NCBI RefSeq assembly: GCF_001457025.1
Contig: NZ_KQ758601.1
Location: forward strand, 372,001-436,000
Source of the DNA: Pseudarthrobacter enclensis
GTDB taxonomy: Bacteria; Actinomycetota; Actinomycetes; Actinomycetales; Micrococcaceae
Direction: 5' to 3'
Length of the DNA stretch: 64,000 nucleotides
Shown in pieces: positions 36,151 to 44,634 of this stretch (the first letter of the stretch is position 1; the number at the start of each line of letters is the position of its first letter). The notes under the pieces are model-generated. The model was not told where the DNA came from and did no database searches. It was given only the letters and a program-made list of their open reading frames with translations. Both the position numbers and the translations under genes were made by a program.

Positions 36151-37617
36151 TTGAAGCAGGTCAACGGCGACACCCTGGCGGCGGCGCGCAAGGTGATTGC
36201 GGTCCACATCAACTACCCCAGCCGGGCGGCACAGCGCGGCCGCACGCCGGCCCAGCCGTCCTACTTCCTCAAGCCTTCCAGCTCGCTGGCCCTGAACGGA
36301 AGCACTGTTGAGCGGCCGGCCGGCTGCGAACTGCTCGGCTACGAGGGCGAGATCGCCCTGGTCATTGGCAAGGCCGCCCGCCGCGTATCTATCGAGGACG
36401 CCTGGAGCCACGTCTCAGCGGTCACGGCCAGCAATGACCTCGGTGTCTACGACCTGCGCTGGGCAGACAAGGGCTCCAACGTCCGGTCCAAGGGCGGGGA
36501 CGGCTTCACACCCGTGGGTCCGGCACTCATTCCGGCAGACGCCGTCGACCCTTCCAAACTGCGCATCCGCACCTGGCACAACGGGGAGCTGGTGCAGGAC
36601 GACACCACGGAAGACCTGCTCTTCCCGTTTGCGCGGCTCGTCGCGGACCTGTCCCAGCTGCTCACCCTTGAAGAGGGCGACCTGATCCTCACCGGCACCC
36701 CTGCCGGCGCGTCCGTCGCGAAGCCGGGGGATGTCCTGGAGGTGGAGGTGGGCACCACGGACGGTGCTTTGTCAACCGGCCGCCTGGCCACCACCGTGGA
36801 GGAAGGCACGACGGCGTTCGCGGACTTTGGTGCCCAGCCCAAGGTTGACGACCTGCAGCGGGAGGAAGCCTACGGTTCCCGGGAAGCGGCGGGCCTTGCC
36901 GCCGTCGGGCCTGTCCTCTCCCCGGAGCTGAAGGCGAAACTTGAGTCCGTGGCCACGGCCACGCTGTCCTCGCAGCTGCGCAAGCGCGGCCTGAACAACG
37001 TCAGCATCGACGGACTGCAGGGCACCCGGCCGGGCGGCAAGGTGGTGGGCCTGGCCCGGACCCTGCGCTACGTGCCCAACCGGGAGGACCTCTTCAAGAC
37101 CCACGGCGGCGGGTTCAACGCCCAAAAGCGCGCCATCGACTCCGTTAACGAGGGCGAAATCCTGGTCATGGAGGCCCGGGGCGAGAAGGGCACGGGCACC
37201 GTGGGCGACATCCTGGCCCTCCGCGCCCAGGTCCGCGGCGCCGCAGCCATCATCACCGACGGCGGCGTCCGGGACTACTCGGCAGTCGCGGAGTTGGAGA
37301 TGCCCACCTGGTTCGCCAATCCGCACCCCGCGGTTCTCGGCCGCCGGCACATTCCGTGGGACACGGACATCACCATCGCCTGCGGCGGCGCCACCGTGCA
37401 GCCCGGGGACATCATCGTGGCCGACTCCGACGGCATCCTGGTGATTCCGCCGGCCATCGCTGAGGAACTCGTTGAAGACTGCATCCAGCAGGAAAAGGAA
37501 GAAGCCTTCATCTTCGAAATGGTCAGGAAAGGCAACAGCGTGGACGGCCTCTACCCCATGAACGCCGAATGGCAGGCCAAGTACAAGGAATGGGAAGCAG
37601 GAAACCACCATGACTGA
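36151..37617 (+). CDS. Fusion of FAH-domain isomerase/decarboxylase (HpaG-like) and RraA-like domain, 488 aa
   Basis: Residues ~1-235 are a fumarylacetoacetate-hydrolase domain (GYEGEIALVIGKAARRVS; ASNDLGVYDLRWADKGSN; EGDLILTGTPAG) like one half of HpaG, which decarboxylates and isomerises the ring-cleavage product. Residues ~260-488 are an RraA/HMG-aldolase-like domain (GDILALRAQVRGAAAIITDGG followed by VRD). HpaG normally has two FAH halves. The start is taken as TTG 36151 with GAGGAG 7 nt upstream; an ATG at 36136 lacks a ribosome site. It shares 8 bp with the next gene. Confidence 0.85.
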   Translation: MKQVNGDTLAAARKVIAVHINYPSRAAQRGRTPAQPSYFLKPSSSLALNGSTVERPAGCELLGYEGEIALVIGKAARRVSIEDAWSHVSAVTASNDLGVYDLRWADKGSNVRSKGGDGFTPVGPALIPADAVDPSKLRIRTWHNGELVQDDTTEDLLFPFARLVADLSQLLTLEEGDLILTGTPAGASVAKPGDVLEVEVGTTDGALSTGRLATTVEEGTTAFADFGAQPKVDDLQREEAYGSREAAGLAAVGPVLSPELKAKLESVATATLSSQLRKRGLNNVSIDGLQGTRPGGKVVGLARTLRYVPNREDLFKTHGGGFNAQKRAIDSVNEGEILVMEARGEKGTGTVGDILALRAQVRGAAAIITDGGVRDYSAVAELEMPTWFANPHPAVLGRRHIPWDTDITIACGGATVQPGDIIVADSDGILVIPPAIAEELVEDCIQQEKEEAFIFEMVRKGNSVDGLYPMNAEWQAKYKEWEAGNHHD

Positions 37618-38272
37618 GGCCACCATGGTTGCCGGCAGCAAGTCGGAGCAGGCCTACCAGGCGGTCAAAGCCCGCATTGTGGAAGGCACGTACACCCCCG
37701 GCTACCGCCTGGTCCTGAGCATCATCGCCAAGGACCTCGGCTTCAGCGTTGTCCCGGTCCGCGAGGCGATCCGCCGGCTCGAGGCCGAGGGCCTGGTGAC
37801 GTTCGAACGCAACGTCGGCGCCACCGTTGCCGGCATCGACCCCACGGAGTACCTCTACACCATGCAGACCCTCAGCATCGTCGAAGGTGCCGCCACCGCA
37901 CTGTCCGCTCCCCTGATCGACGGATCCGCCATTGCCCGGGCCCGGGCCGTGAATGAGGAAATGCGCGGCTGCCTGGACCACTTCGACCCCGTCCGCTTCA
38001 CCCAGCTCAACCAGGACTTCCACAGCGTCCTGTTCGAGCACTGTCCCAATCCGCACATCCTGGACCTGGTGCACCGCGGCTGGAACCGGCTCGCGGCCAT
38101 CCGCTCCTCAACCTTCCGCTTCGTCCCCGGCCGCGCCCGCGACTCCGTGGACGAACACGAGAACCTGCTCCGGCTCATAGAGGCCGGGGCCGACGCCGAC
38201 ACCATCGAAAAGGCTGCCCGCCACCACCGCGCCGCCACCCTGGACGCCTACCTCGCCCAGGCCAACCACTGA
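37610..38272 (+). CDS. GntR family regulator, FCD type, 220 aa
   Basis: Winged helix KSEQAYQAVKARIVEGTYTPG with LGFSVVPVREAIRRLEAEGL, then an FCD domain (LDHFDPVRFTQLNQDFHSVL; HENLLRLIEAGADADTIE) with the D/H residues that hold metal in this class. It overlaps the end of the fusion gene, so it is translated from the operon it presumably represses through the palindrome at 36114. The inducer is probably an intermediate of homoprotocatechuate breakdown. Confidence 0.88.
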   Translation: MTEATMVAGSKSEQAYQAVKARIVEGTYTPGYRLVLSIIAKDLGFSVVPVREAIRRLEAEGLVTFERNVGATVAGIDPTEYLYTMQTLSIVEGAATALSAPLIDGSAIARARAVNEEMRGCLDHFDPVRFTQLNQDFHSVLFEHCPNPHILDLVHRGWNRLAAIRSSTFRFVPGRARDSVDEHENLLRLIEAGADADTIEKAARHHRAATLDAYLAQANH

Positions 38273-38302
38273 CACCACTGATCCCCAGATAGGACTTCAA
38301 CG

Positions 38303-39814
38303 ATGACGACCTCTGTAGAAACCAGCAAGCATCACGTCCCCGAGGACCTGCCCACCCACATCCAGCACTACATCAACGGCCAGTTCGTCGACTCGGTCTC
38401 CGGCAAGACGTTCGATGTCCTGGACCCGGTCTCCAACCGGAATTACGCCACCGCGGCGGCCGGCCAGAAGGAAGACATCGACCTGGCTGTCGCCGCCGCC
38501 CGCGAAGCCTTCGTGAACGGTCCGTGGCCCAAGATGAAGCCGCGCGAACGGGCCCGCGTCCTCAACAAAATCGCCGACGCCGTCGAGGCCCAGGAGGCCC
38601 GGCTCGCCGAACTCGAAACCTTCGACACAGGCCTGCCGATCACCCAGGCCAAGGGGCAGGCCCTGCGCGCGGCGGAAAACTTCCGCTTTTTCGCTGACCT
38701 GATCGTGGCGCAGTTCGACGATGCCATGAAGGTCCCCGGTTCACAGATCAACTACGTGAACCGCAAGCCGATCGGCGTCGCAGGCCTGATCACGCCGTGG
38801 AACACCCCGTTCATGCTCGAGTCCTGGAAACTCGCCCCTGCGTTGGCCACCGGCAACACCGTGGTCCTCAAGCCGGCCGAGTTCACCCCGCTCTCCGCCT
38901 CCCTGTGGGCCACCATCTTCAAGGACGCCGGGCTGCCCGACGGCGTCTTCAACCTGGTCAACGGCCTGGGCGAGGAAGCCGGCGACGCCCTGGTCAAGCA
39001 CCCCGACGTCCCGCTGATCTCCTTCACCGGCGAAACCACCACCGGCCAGACGATCTTCCGCAACGCCGCCGCCAACCTCAAGGGCCTGTCCATGGAGCTC
39101 GGCGGCAAGTCCCCCTGCGTCGTCTTCGCCGACGCGGACCTGGACGCCGCGATCGACTCGGCGCTGTTCGGCGTCTTCTCGCTCAACGGCGAACGCTGCA
39201 CCGCGGGCTCCCGCATCCTGGTGGAGCGGGCCATCTACGACGAATTCTGCGAGAAGTACGCCGCCCGGGCCAAGAACATCGTGGTGGGCGATCCCCACGA
39301 CCCCAAGACCCAGGTGGGCGCCCTCGTCCACCCGGAACACTACGAGAAGGTGGCATCCTACGTGGAGATCGGCAAGTCCGAGGGCCGGCTCCTGGCCGGC
39401 GGCGGCCGCCCGGAAGGCCTGCCCGAAGGCAATTACATCGCACCCACGGTGTTTGCCGACGTCGCCCCCGACGCCCGGATCTTCCAGGAGGAGATCTTCG
39501 GACCCGTCGTGGCCATCACCCCGTTCGAGAACGACGACGAGGCCCTCGCGTTGGCGAACAACACCAAATACGGGCTGGCCGCCTACATCTGGACCCAGAA
39601 CCTGACCCGGGCGCACAACTTCTCGCAGAACGTCGAGGCCGGCATGGTGTGGCTGAACAGCCACAACGTCCGCGACCTGCGCACCCCGTTCGGCGGCGTC
39701 AAGGCCTCCGGCCTTGGCCACGAGGGCGGCTACCGCTCCATCGACTTCTACACCGACCAGCAGGCCGTGCACATCACGCTCGGAACCGTCCACACCCCCA
39801 AGTTCGGCGCCTAA
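38303..39814 (+). CDS. hpaE: 5-carboxymethyl-2-hydroxymuconate semialdehyde dehydrogenase
   Basis: ALDH superfamily member, 503 aa, with GVAGLITPWNTPFMLESWKL, LSMELGGKSPCVVFADADL and the active-site Cys in NGERCTAGSRILVE. The wording of these motifs and the C-terminal FGGVKASGLGHEGG match HpaE. It oxidises the semialdehyde left by the extradiol dioxygenase encoded next. 31 bp separate it from the GntR gene. Confidence 0.92.
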   Translation: MTTSVETSKHHVPEDLPTHIQHYINGQFVDSVSGKTFDVLDPVSNRNYATAAAGQKEDIDLAVAAAREAFVNGPWPKMKPRERARVLNKIADAVEAQEARLAELETFDTGLPITQAKGQALRAAENFRFFADLIVAQFDDAMKVPGSQINYVNRKPIGVAGLITPWNTPFMLESWKLAPALATGNTVVLKPAEFTPLSASLWATIFKDAGLPDGVFNLVNGLGEEAGDALVKHPDVPLISFTGETTTGQTIFRNAAANLKGLSMELGGKSPCVVFADADLDAAIDSALFGVFSLNGERCTAGSRILVERAIYDEFCEKYAARAKNIVVGDPHDPKTQVGALVHPEHYEKVASYVEIGKSEGRLLAGGGRPEGLPEGNYIAPTVFADVAPDARIFQEEIFGPVVAITPFENDDEALALANNTKYGLAAYIWTQNLTRAHNFSQNVEAGMVWLNSHNVRDLRTPFGGVKASGLGHEGGYRSIDFYTDQQAVHITLGTVHTPKFGA

Positions 39815-39869
39815 GCCAGCAGGCCGCCGTCGTACCCTCCACGCCACCTTTCAAAGAAGAGAGAATCCC

Positions 39870-40946
39870 ATGACCAACTTCGTTCCCACCCCCACCGTCC
39901 CGGCCCCGGACATCGTCCGCTGCGCCTACATGGAGATTGTGGTCACCGACCTCGCCAGGTCCCGCGAGTTCTACGTGGATGTCCTGGGCCTGCACGTCAC
40001 CGAGGAAGACGAGAATGCGATCTACCTGCGCTCCCTGGAGGAGTTCATCCACCACAACCTGGTCCTCCGCAAGGGCCCGGTTGCTGCCGTCGCAGCCTTC
40101 GCCTACCGGGTGAAGTCCCCTGCCGAAGTGGACGCCGCCGAGGCCTACTACCGCGAGCTCGGCTGCCGGGTCGAGCGCCGCAAGGAGGGCTTCACCAAGG
40201 GCGTGGGCGACTCCGTCCGCGTGGAGGACCCGCTGGGCTTCCCCTACGAGTTCTTCTACGATGTGGATCACGTGGAGCGCCTCACCCAGCGCTACGACCT
40301 GTACTCCGCCGGTGAACTGGTCCGCCTGGACCACTTCAACCAGGTCACCCCGGACGTCCCCAAGGGCCGCAAGTACCTCGAGGACCTGGGCTTCCGCGTC
40401 TCCGAAGACATCAAGGATTCCGACGGCGTCACGTACGCCGCGTGGATGCACCGCAAGCAGACGGTCCACGACACCGCCCTGACCGGCGGCAACGGCCCGC
40501 GCATGCACCACGTCGCCTTCGCCACCCACGAGAAGCACAACATCATCCAAATCTGCGACAAAATGGGCGCCCTGCGCATCAGCGACAGGATCGAACGCGG
40601 CCCCGGCCGGCACGGCGTCTCCAACGCCTTCTACCTCTACATCCTGGACCCGGACGGCCACCGCATCGAGATCTACACCCAGGACTACTACACCGGCGAC
40701 CCGGACAACCCCACCATCACCTGGGACGTCCACGACAACCAGCGCCGCGACTGGTGGGGCAACCCCGTGGTCCCGTCCTGGTACACCGAAGCCTCCCTGG
40801 TCCTGGACCTCGACGGCAACCCCCAGCCGGTGATCGAACGCGAGGAAAAGTCGGAGATGGCCGTGACCATCGGCGCCGACGGCTTCTCCTACACCCGGCC
40901 CGAGGGTGCACCCGCAGAGGGCTTCAAGCTGGGAGCACAGGTCTAA
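39870..40946 (+). CDS. hpaD: Homoprotocatechuate 2,3-dioxygenase (extradiol, VOC type)
   Basis: Opens the ring of 3,4-dihydroxyphenylacetate. 358 aa. Numbering agrees with the crystal-structure family: metal ligands H155 (RLDHFN), H214 (RMHHVAF) and E267 (HRIEIY), acid-base H200 (TVHDT), N157 and Y257. The closest described enzymes are Arthrobacter globiformis MndD, which uses manganese, and the iron enzyme of Brevibacterium fuscum; metal choice cannot be read from the ligands, which are the same. ATG 39870 follows AAAGAAGAGAG. Confidence 0.95.
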   Translation: MTNFVPTPTVPAPDIVRCAYMEIVVTDLARSREFYVDVLGLHVTEEDENAIYLRSLEEFIHHNLVLRKGPVAAVAAFAYRVKSPAEVDAAEAYYRELGCRVERRKEGFTKGVGDSVRVEDPLGFPYEFFYDVDHVERLTQRYDLYSAGELVRLDHFNQVTPDVPKGRKYLEDLGFRVSEDIKDSDGVTYAAWMHRKQTVHDTALTGGNGPRMHHVAFATHEKHNIIQICDKMGALRISDRIERGPGRHGVSNAFYLYILDPDGHRIEIYTQDYYTGDPDNPTITWDVHDNQRRDWWGNPVVPSWYTEASLVLDLDGNPQPVIEREEKSEMAVTIGADGFSYTRPEGAPAEGFKLGAQV

Positions 40947-40949
40947 GCC

Positions 40950-41735
40950 ATGCTGGAGCCGACGACGATTGAGGCCATCGCGGACGAGCTGGTGGAAGCC
41001 GGCCGGACCCGCACCCCTGTCCCCCGCCTGACCGCCCGCTACCCGGACATGACCGTTGAGGACTCCTACGCGGTGCAGCAGTTGTGGCGGCGCCGCAACG
41101 AGGAAGCCGGCCGGACCCTGGTGGGGCGCAAGATCGGCCTCACGTCCAAGGCCATGCAGGCCGCCACCGGCATCACCGAACCCGATTACGGCGCCATCTT
41201 CGACGACATGGTGCTGGACACCGGCTGCTCCGTGGAGTGGGACCGCTACACGCACCCGCGGGTGGAGGTGGAGCTCGCCTTCGTGTTGAAGGACGGCCTC
41301 AAGGGCCCCGGCGTGACCATCTTCGATGTCCTGAAAGCCACCGACTACGTGGTCCCGGCCCTCGAGATCCTCGACTCCCGGATCGAAATGGAGGGCCGGA
41401 CCATCGTGGACACCATCTCGGACAACGCCGCCATGGGCGCCATGGTGATCGGCGGAAACCCGGTCAAGCCGGACGCGGTGGACCTGCGCTGGGTCTCCGC
41501 CATCCTCTACAAGAACCAGACCGTGGAGGAAACCGGCGTGGCCGCCGGCGTGCTGGACCACCCCGCCAACGGCGTCCACTGGCTGGCCAACAAGATCGCC
41601 GCCCACGGCGACTCCCTGAAAGCCGGGGACATCATCCTGGCCGGGTCCTTCACCCGCCCCATGTGGGTCTACAAGGGCGACACCGTCCACGCCGACTACG
41701 GCCCGCTGGGGAGCGTGACATGCCGCTTCGAATAA
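40950..41735 (+). CDS. hpaH: 2-oxohept-4-ene-1,7-dioate hydratase
   Basis: 261 aa member of the MhpD/HpaH hydratase family (FAH-related fold). Motifs: [42 protein letters not shown] and [14 protein letters not shown]. It hydrates the dienoate made by the upstream enzymes to 4-hydroxy-2-oxoheptanedioate. Starts 3 bp after hpaD; its end overlaps the aldolase start by 16 bp. Confidence 0.93.
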   Translation: MLEPTTIEAIADELVEAGRTRTPVPRLTARYPDMTVEDSYAVQQLWRRRNEEAGRTLVGRKIGLTSKAMQAATGITEPDYGAIFDDMVLDTGCSVEWDRYTHPRVEVELAFVLKDGLKGPGVTIFDVLKATDYVVPALEILDSRIEMEGRTIVDTISDNAAMGAMVIGGNPVKPDAVDLRWVSAILYKNQTVEETGVAAGVLDHPANGVHWLANKIAAHGDSLKAGDIILAGSFTRPMWVYKGDTVHADYGPLGSVTCRFE

Positions 41736-42541
41736 CCGACACCTTCCGGGACGCCCTGGCTGAGCAGAAGCAAAAGGGCGTGGCAGGCCGGCCACTCGCC
41801 GGCATGTGGGTGTGCTCCGGCAGCCCGCTGATCGCCGAGCTCTGCGCCGGGTCGGGCCTGGACTGGCTGCTGGTGGACGCCGAGCACAGCCCCAACGGGC
41901 TCGAATCCATCCTGGCCCAGCTCCAGGCCATCCACGGCTACCCGGTCCACACCCTGGTCCGGCCGCCGGTCAACGACACCGTGGTGATCAAGCAGTACCT
42001 GGACCTCGGCGTGCAGAACCTGCTGGTCCCCATGGTCAACTCGGTGGCCGAAGCCGAAGCCGCGGTGGCCGCCACCCGCTACCCGCCGCAGGGCGTCCGC
42101 GGAGTCGGGTCCGCCCTGGCACGCGCCGCCCGCTGGAACCGAGTGCCGGACTATCTTGCCCGCGCCGACAGCACCATCAGCGTCACCGTCCAGATCGAGT
42201 CCACCGCCGCCGTCGAAGCGGTGGAGGACATCCTCAAGGTGGACGGTGTGGACGCTGTCTTCGTCGGCCCGTCCGACCTCGCCGCTTCCATGGGCCTGCT
42301 GGGACAGCAGGAACACCCCGAGGTGCGTGCCGCCGTCGAACACTGCCTCTCCGCCGCCAAAGCCGCGGGCAAGCCCGCCGGCGTGAACGCCTTCAACCCG
42401 GGCACCGCAGAGCACTACCTGGCCAGCGGCGCCAACTTCATCCTGGTGGGCGCCGACGTCGCCATCCTCGCCCGGGGCTCCGAAGCCCTTGCGGCGAAGT
42501 TCGTGAAGCCATCCGACGGCGACGAAACCGTCAGCTACTGA
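41720..42541 (+). CDS. hpaI: 4-hydroxy-2-oxoheptanedioate aldolase
   Basis: Class II HpcH/HpaI aldolase, 273 aa, cleaving the substrate into pyruvate and succinate semialdehyde. Family signatures: LDWLLVDAEHSPN, HTLVRPPVND with the catalytic Arg, VTVQIESTAAVEAVEDI with a metal-binding Glu, and DAVFVGPSDLAASMG with a metal-binding Asp. It starts inside the end of hpaH, giving tight coupling. Confidence 0.94.
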   Translation: MPLRITDTFRDALAEQKQKGVAGRPLAGMWVCSGSPLIAELCAGSGLDWLLVDAEHSPNGLESILAQLQAIHGYPVHTLVRPPVNDTVVIKQYLDLGVQNLLVPMVNSVAEAEAAVAATRYPPQGVRGVGSALARAARWNRVPDYLARADSTISVTVQIESTAAVEAVEDILKVDGVDAVFVGPSDLAASMGLLGQQEHPEVRAAVEHCLSAAKAAGKPAGVNAFNPGTAEHYLASGANFILVGADVAILARGSEALAAKFVKPSDGDETVSY

Positions 42542-42558
42542 CCCTTAAGGACTTTTCA

Positions 42559-44081
42559 ATGACAGTTACTTCCGCGCTGCCCAGCGCCTTTCAACCCGAG
42601 GCCCTCACACCGGAGCGCGAGGCCGCGCTCCTCGCGTCGGTGCCGACCGGCCTGCTGATCAATGGTGAGTGGGTGGAGGCGTCCGACGACGGCACCTTCG
42701 ACGTGCACGATCCCGCCACCGGGCAGGTCCTCGCCACCCTCGCCTCCGCCACCAGCGCCGACGCGATCGCCGCGCTGGACGCGGCCGACGCCGCGCAGGC
42801 CTCCTGGGCCCGCACCGCACCACGGACCCGGTCCGAGATCCTCCGTAGGGCCTTCGACCTGGTCACCGAGCGGGCCGAGGATTTCGCGCTGCTCATGACC
42901 CTGGAAATGGGCAAGCCCCTGGCCGAGGCCCGCGGCGAAGTCACCTACGGTGCGGAGTTCCTGCGCTGGTTCGCCGAGGAAACCGTCCGCGACTACGGCC
43001 GCTACCTCACCACCCCCGAAGGCAAGAACAAGATCCTCGTCCAGCACAAACCCGTCGACCCTGCCTGCTCATCACGCCCTGGAACTTCCCGCTCGCGATG
43101 GCCACCCGCAAGGTCGCCCCCGCCGTCGCCGCCGGCTGCACCATGGTGTTGAAGCCCGCCAAACTCACCCCATTGACGGCGCAGTACTTCGCGCAGACCA
43201 TGCTCGACGCCGGCCTCCCGCCCGGGGTCCTGAATGTCGTCTCCTCCTCCAGCGCGTCGGGGATTTCCGGGCCGCTGCTGAAAGACTCCTGGCTGCGGAA
43301 GGTCTCCTTCACCGGCTCCACCCCGGTCGGCAAACGCCTGATGGCTGACGCCGCCCAGAACGTGCTGCGGACCTCGATGGAGCTCGGCGGGAACGCACCC
43401 TTCATCGTGTTCGACGACGCCGACCTCGATAAAGCCGTTGAAGGGGCGATGGCGGCGAAGATGCGGAACATGGGCGAGGCCTGCACCGCCGCCAACAGGT
43501 TCCTCGTCCACGAAACCGTCGCCTCCGAGTTCACGAAAAAGTTCGCCGCCGCCATGGGGGCACTGACCACCGGCCGCGGCACCGAACCGGAAACCAAGGT
43601 CGGCCCGCTCATCGACGGTGGCGCCCGGGACGACGTCCACGCCCTCGTCACGGCTGCACTTGATGCCGGGGCCGTGGCGGTGACCGGCGGGGCACCGGTG
43701 GACGGGCCGGGGTACTTCTACCAGCCCACCGTCCTGGCCAACGTCCCCAACACCGCCGCGATCCTGGGCGAGGAAATCTTTGGGCCCGTCGCCCCCGTCA
43801 CCACCTTCAGCAGTGAAGAAGATGCGATCCGACTGGCCAACGCCTCCGAGTACGGGCTCGCGTCCTACCTCTACAGCCGCGACTTCAACCGGCTCCTGCG
43901 GGTGGCGGAGCAGATCGAGTTCGGCATGGTCGGCTTCAACGCCGGCGTCATCTCCAACGCCGCAGCACCCTTCGGCGGCGTCAAGCAATCAGGCCTCGGC
44001 CGCGAAGGCGGCTCCGAAGGCATCGCCGAATACACCACCACCCAATACATCGGCGTCAACGACCCCTACACAGGCCAATAA
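42559..44081 (+). pseudogene. gabD: Succinate-semialdehyde dehydrogenase interrupted by a one-base frameshift
   Basis: The last step of the pathway: succinate semialdehyde to succinate. The reading frame from the ATG 42559 is good up to NKILVQHKPV (about base 43055), after which homology continues one frame back with CLLITPWNFPLAMATRKVAP, through LRTSMELGGNAPF and the active-site Cys in NMGEACTAANRF, to the end at 44081. A single missing base in GTCGACCCTGCC restores the usual PVGPCLLITPWN. Both halves are otherwise intact and show no other damage, so a sequencing error is as likely as a real mutation. Confidence 0.88.
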
Positions 44082-44109
44082 ACACAGGCCGGTAGGCAGG
44101 CCGCACCCC

Positions 44110-44174
44110 CGGTCAGAGGCCTAACGGCAGATCCGGCCCCTGAAGGCAAGGTCCTGCGAACAAGCCTCTGACCG
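44110..44174. repeat. 65-bp element bounded by 11-bp inverted repeats
   Basis: CGGTCAGAGGC at 44110-44120 is mirrored exactly by GCCTCTGACCG at 44164-44174. It lies between the convergent gabD and small-protein genes and may serve as a two-way transcript end, though no T-tracts flank it. Confidence 0.6.
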
Positions 44175-44189
44175 ACGGCCCGCAGGCGG

Positions 44190-44426
44190 TCAGCCGACGC
44201 GCGTGTAGCTGATTTCCGTATCCCCCGCCGGGACCGAGGAAAGTGTCACGTAGGTCCCCTGGGCCTTGTTGGCGTTCCCGGGAAGCTCTCCGGGCAGTGA
44301 GACGTAGCTGCCTTGCGGGGTGGGCGGAACCTCAGCGCCGGCGGGCAAGGTGACGTAGCTTCCGCCACGGGGGACGGCGGTGGCGTCGATTGCGCCGGCT
44401 TCAATGAGGTAGGACTGCAAAGTCAT
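44190..44426 (-). CDS. Small repeat protein of unknown function, 78 aa
   Basis: ATG at 44426 with CAGGAGAG 5-6 nt upstream, a convincing ribosome site. The product has four repeats of about 17 residues centred on Y24, Y41, Y59 and Y74: GGSYVTLP, QGSYVSLP, QGTYVTLS, ISYTRVG, separated by Pro/Gly-rich linkers. There is no signal peptide and no Cys. No family is recognised. Its own promoter is at 44590-44618 and the transcript would have a ~157-nt leader. The regular Y-V-T/S-L pattern suggests a small beta-repeat or binding scaffold, but that is a guess. Confidence 0.7.
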   Translation of the reverse strand: MTLQSYLIEAGAIDATAVPRGGSYVTLPAGAEVPPTPQGSYVSLPGELPGNANKAQGTYVTLSSVPAGDTEISYTRVG

Positions 44427-44589
44427 GGTGCTCTCCTGCGTTTCTGGGTGGGGGCGCCCATTACCCACTTCCCCTGCGGTATTGGGGCAGGAGGAAGCGT
44501 GGTTTTCGCTGGTGGGTATGCGGTGCGTTTACCTGGATCCGGGGAGGATTCACCCGGCGTTTCTTGAGGTCTGCGCCGGCCTGAGCACG

Positions 44590-44618
44590 ATAGTAGGCTT
44601 AATTTGATTTACTCACAA
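44590..44618 (-). promoter_or_regulatory. Promoter of the 78-aa repeat protein gene
   Basis: On the minus strand TTGTGA (44613-44618) and TACTAT (44590-44595) are separated by exactly 17 bp in an AT-rich patch. The predicted start near 44583 leaves a leader of ~157 nt before the ATG. Part of the leader near 44444-44466 can fold (TGGG and CCCA arms with a GGGCGCCC core) close to the ribosome site. Confidence 0.6.
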
Positions 44619-44634
44619 TAGTTGGGACTGAAGA

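Noticed and set aside
43050..43065. Programmed frameshifting in gabD
   Set aside because: No slippery heptamer or downstream structure is evident, aldehyde dehydrogenases are not known to use recoding, and a second ALDH nearby has the same kind of defect.
44427..44583. Cyclic-di-AMP (ydaO-type) riboswitch in the leader of the 78-aa gene
   Set aside because: GGGTGAATCC and a GGTAA are present on the minus strand, but the order and the remaining conserved blocks of that riboswitch are missing.
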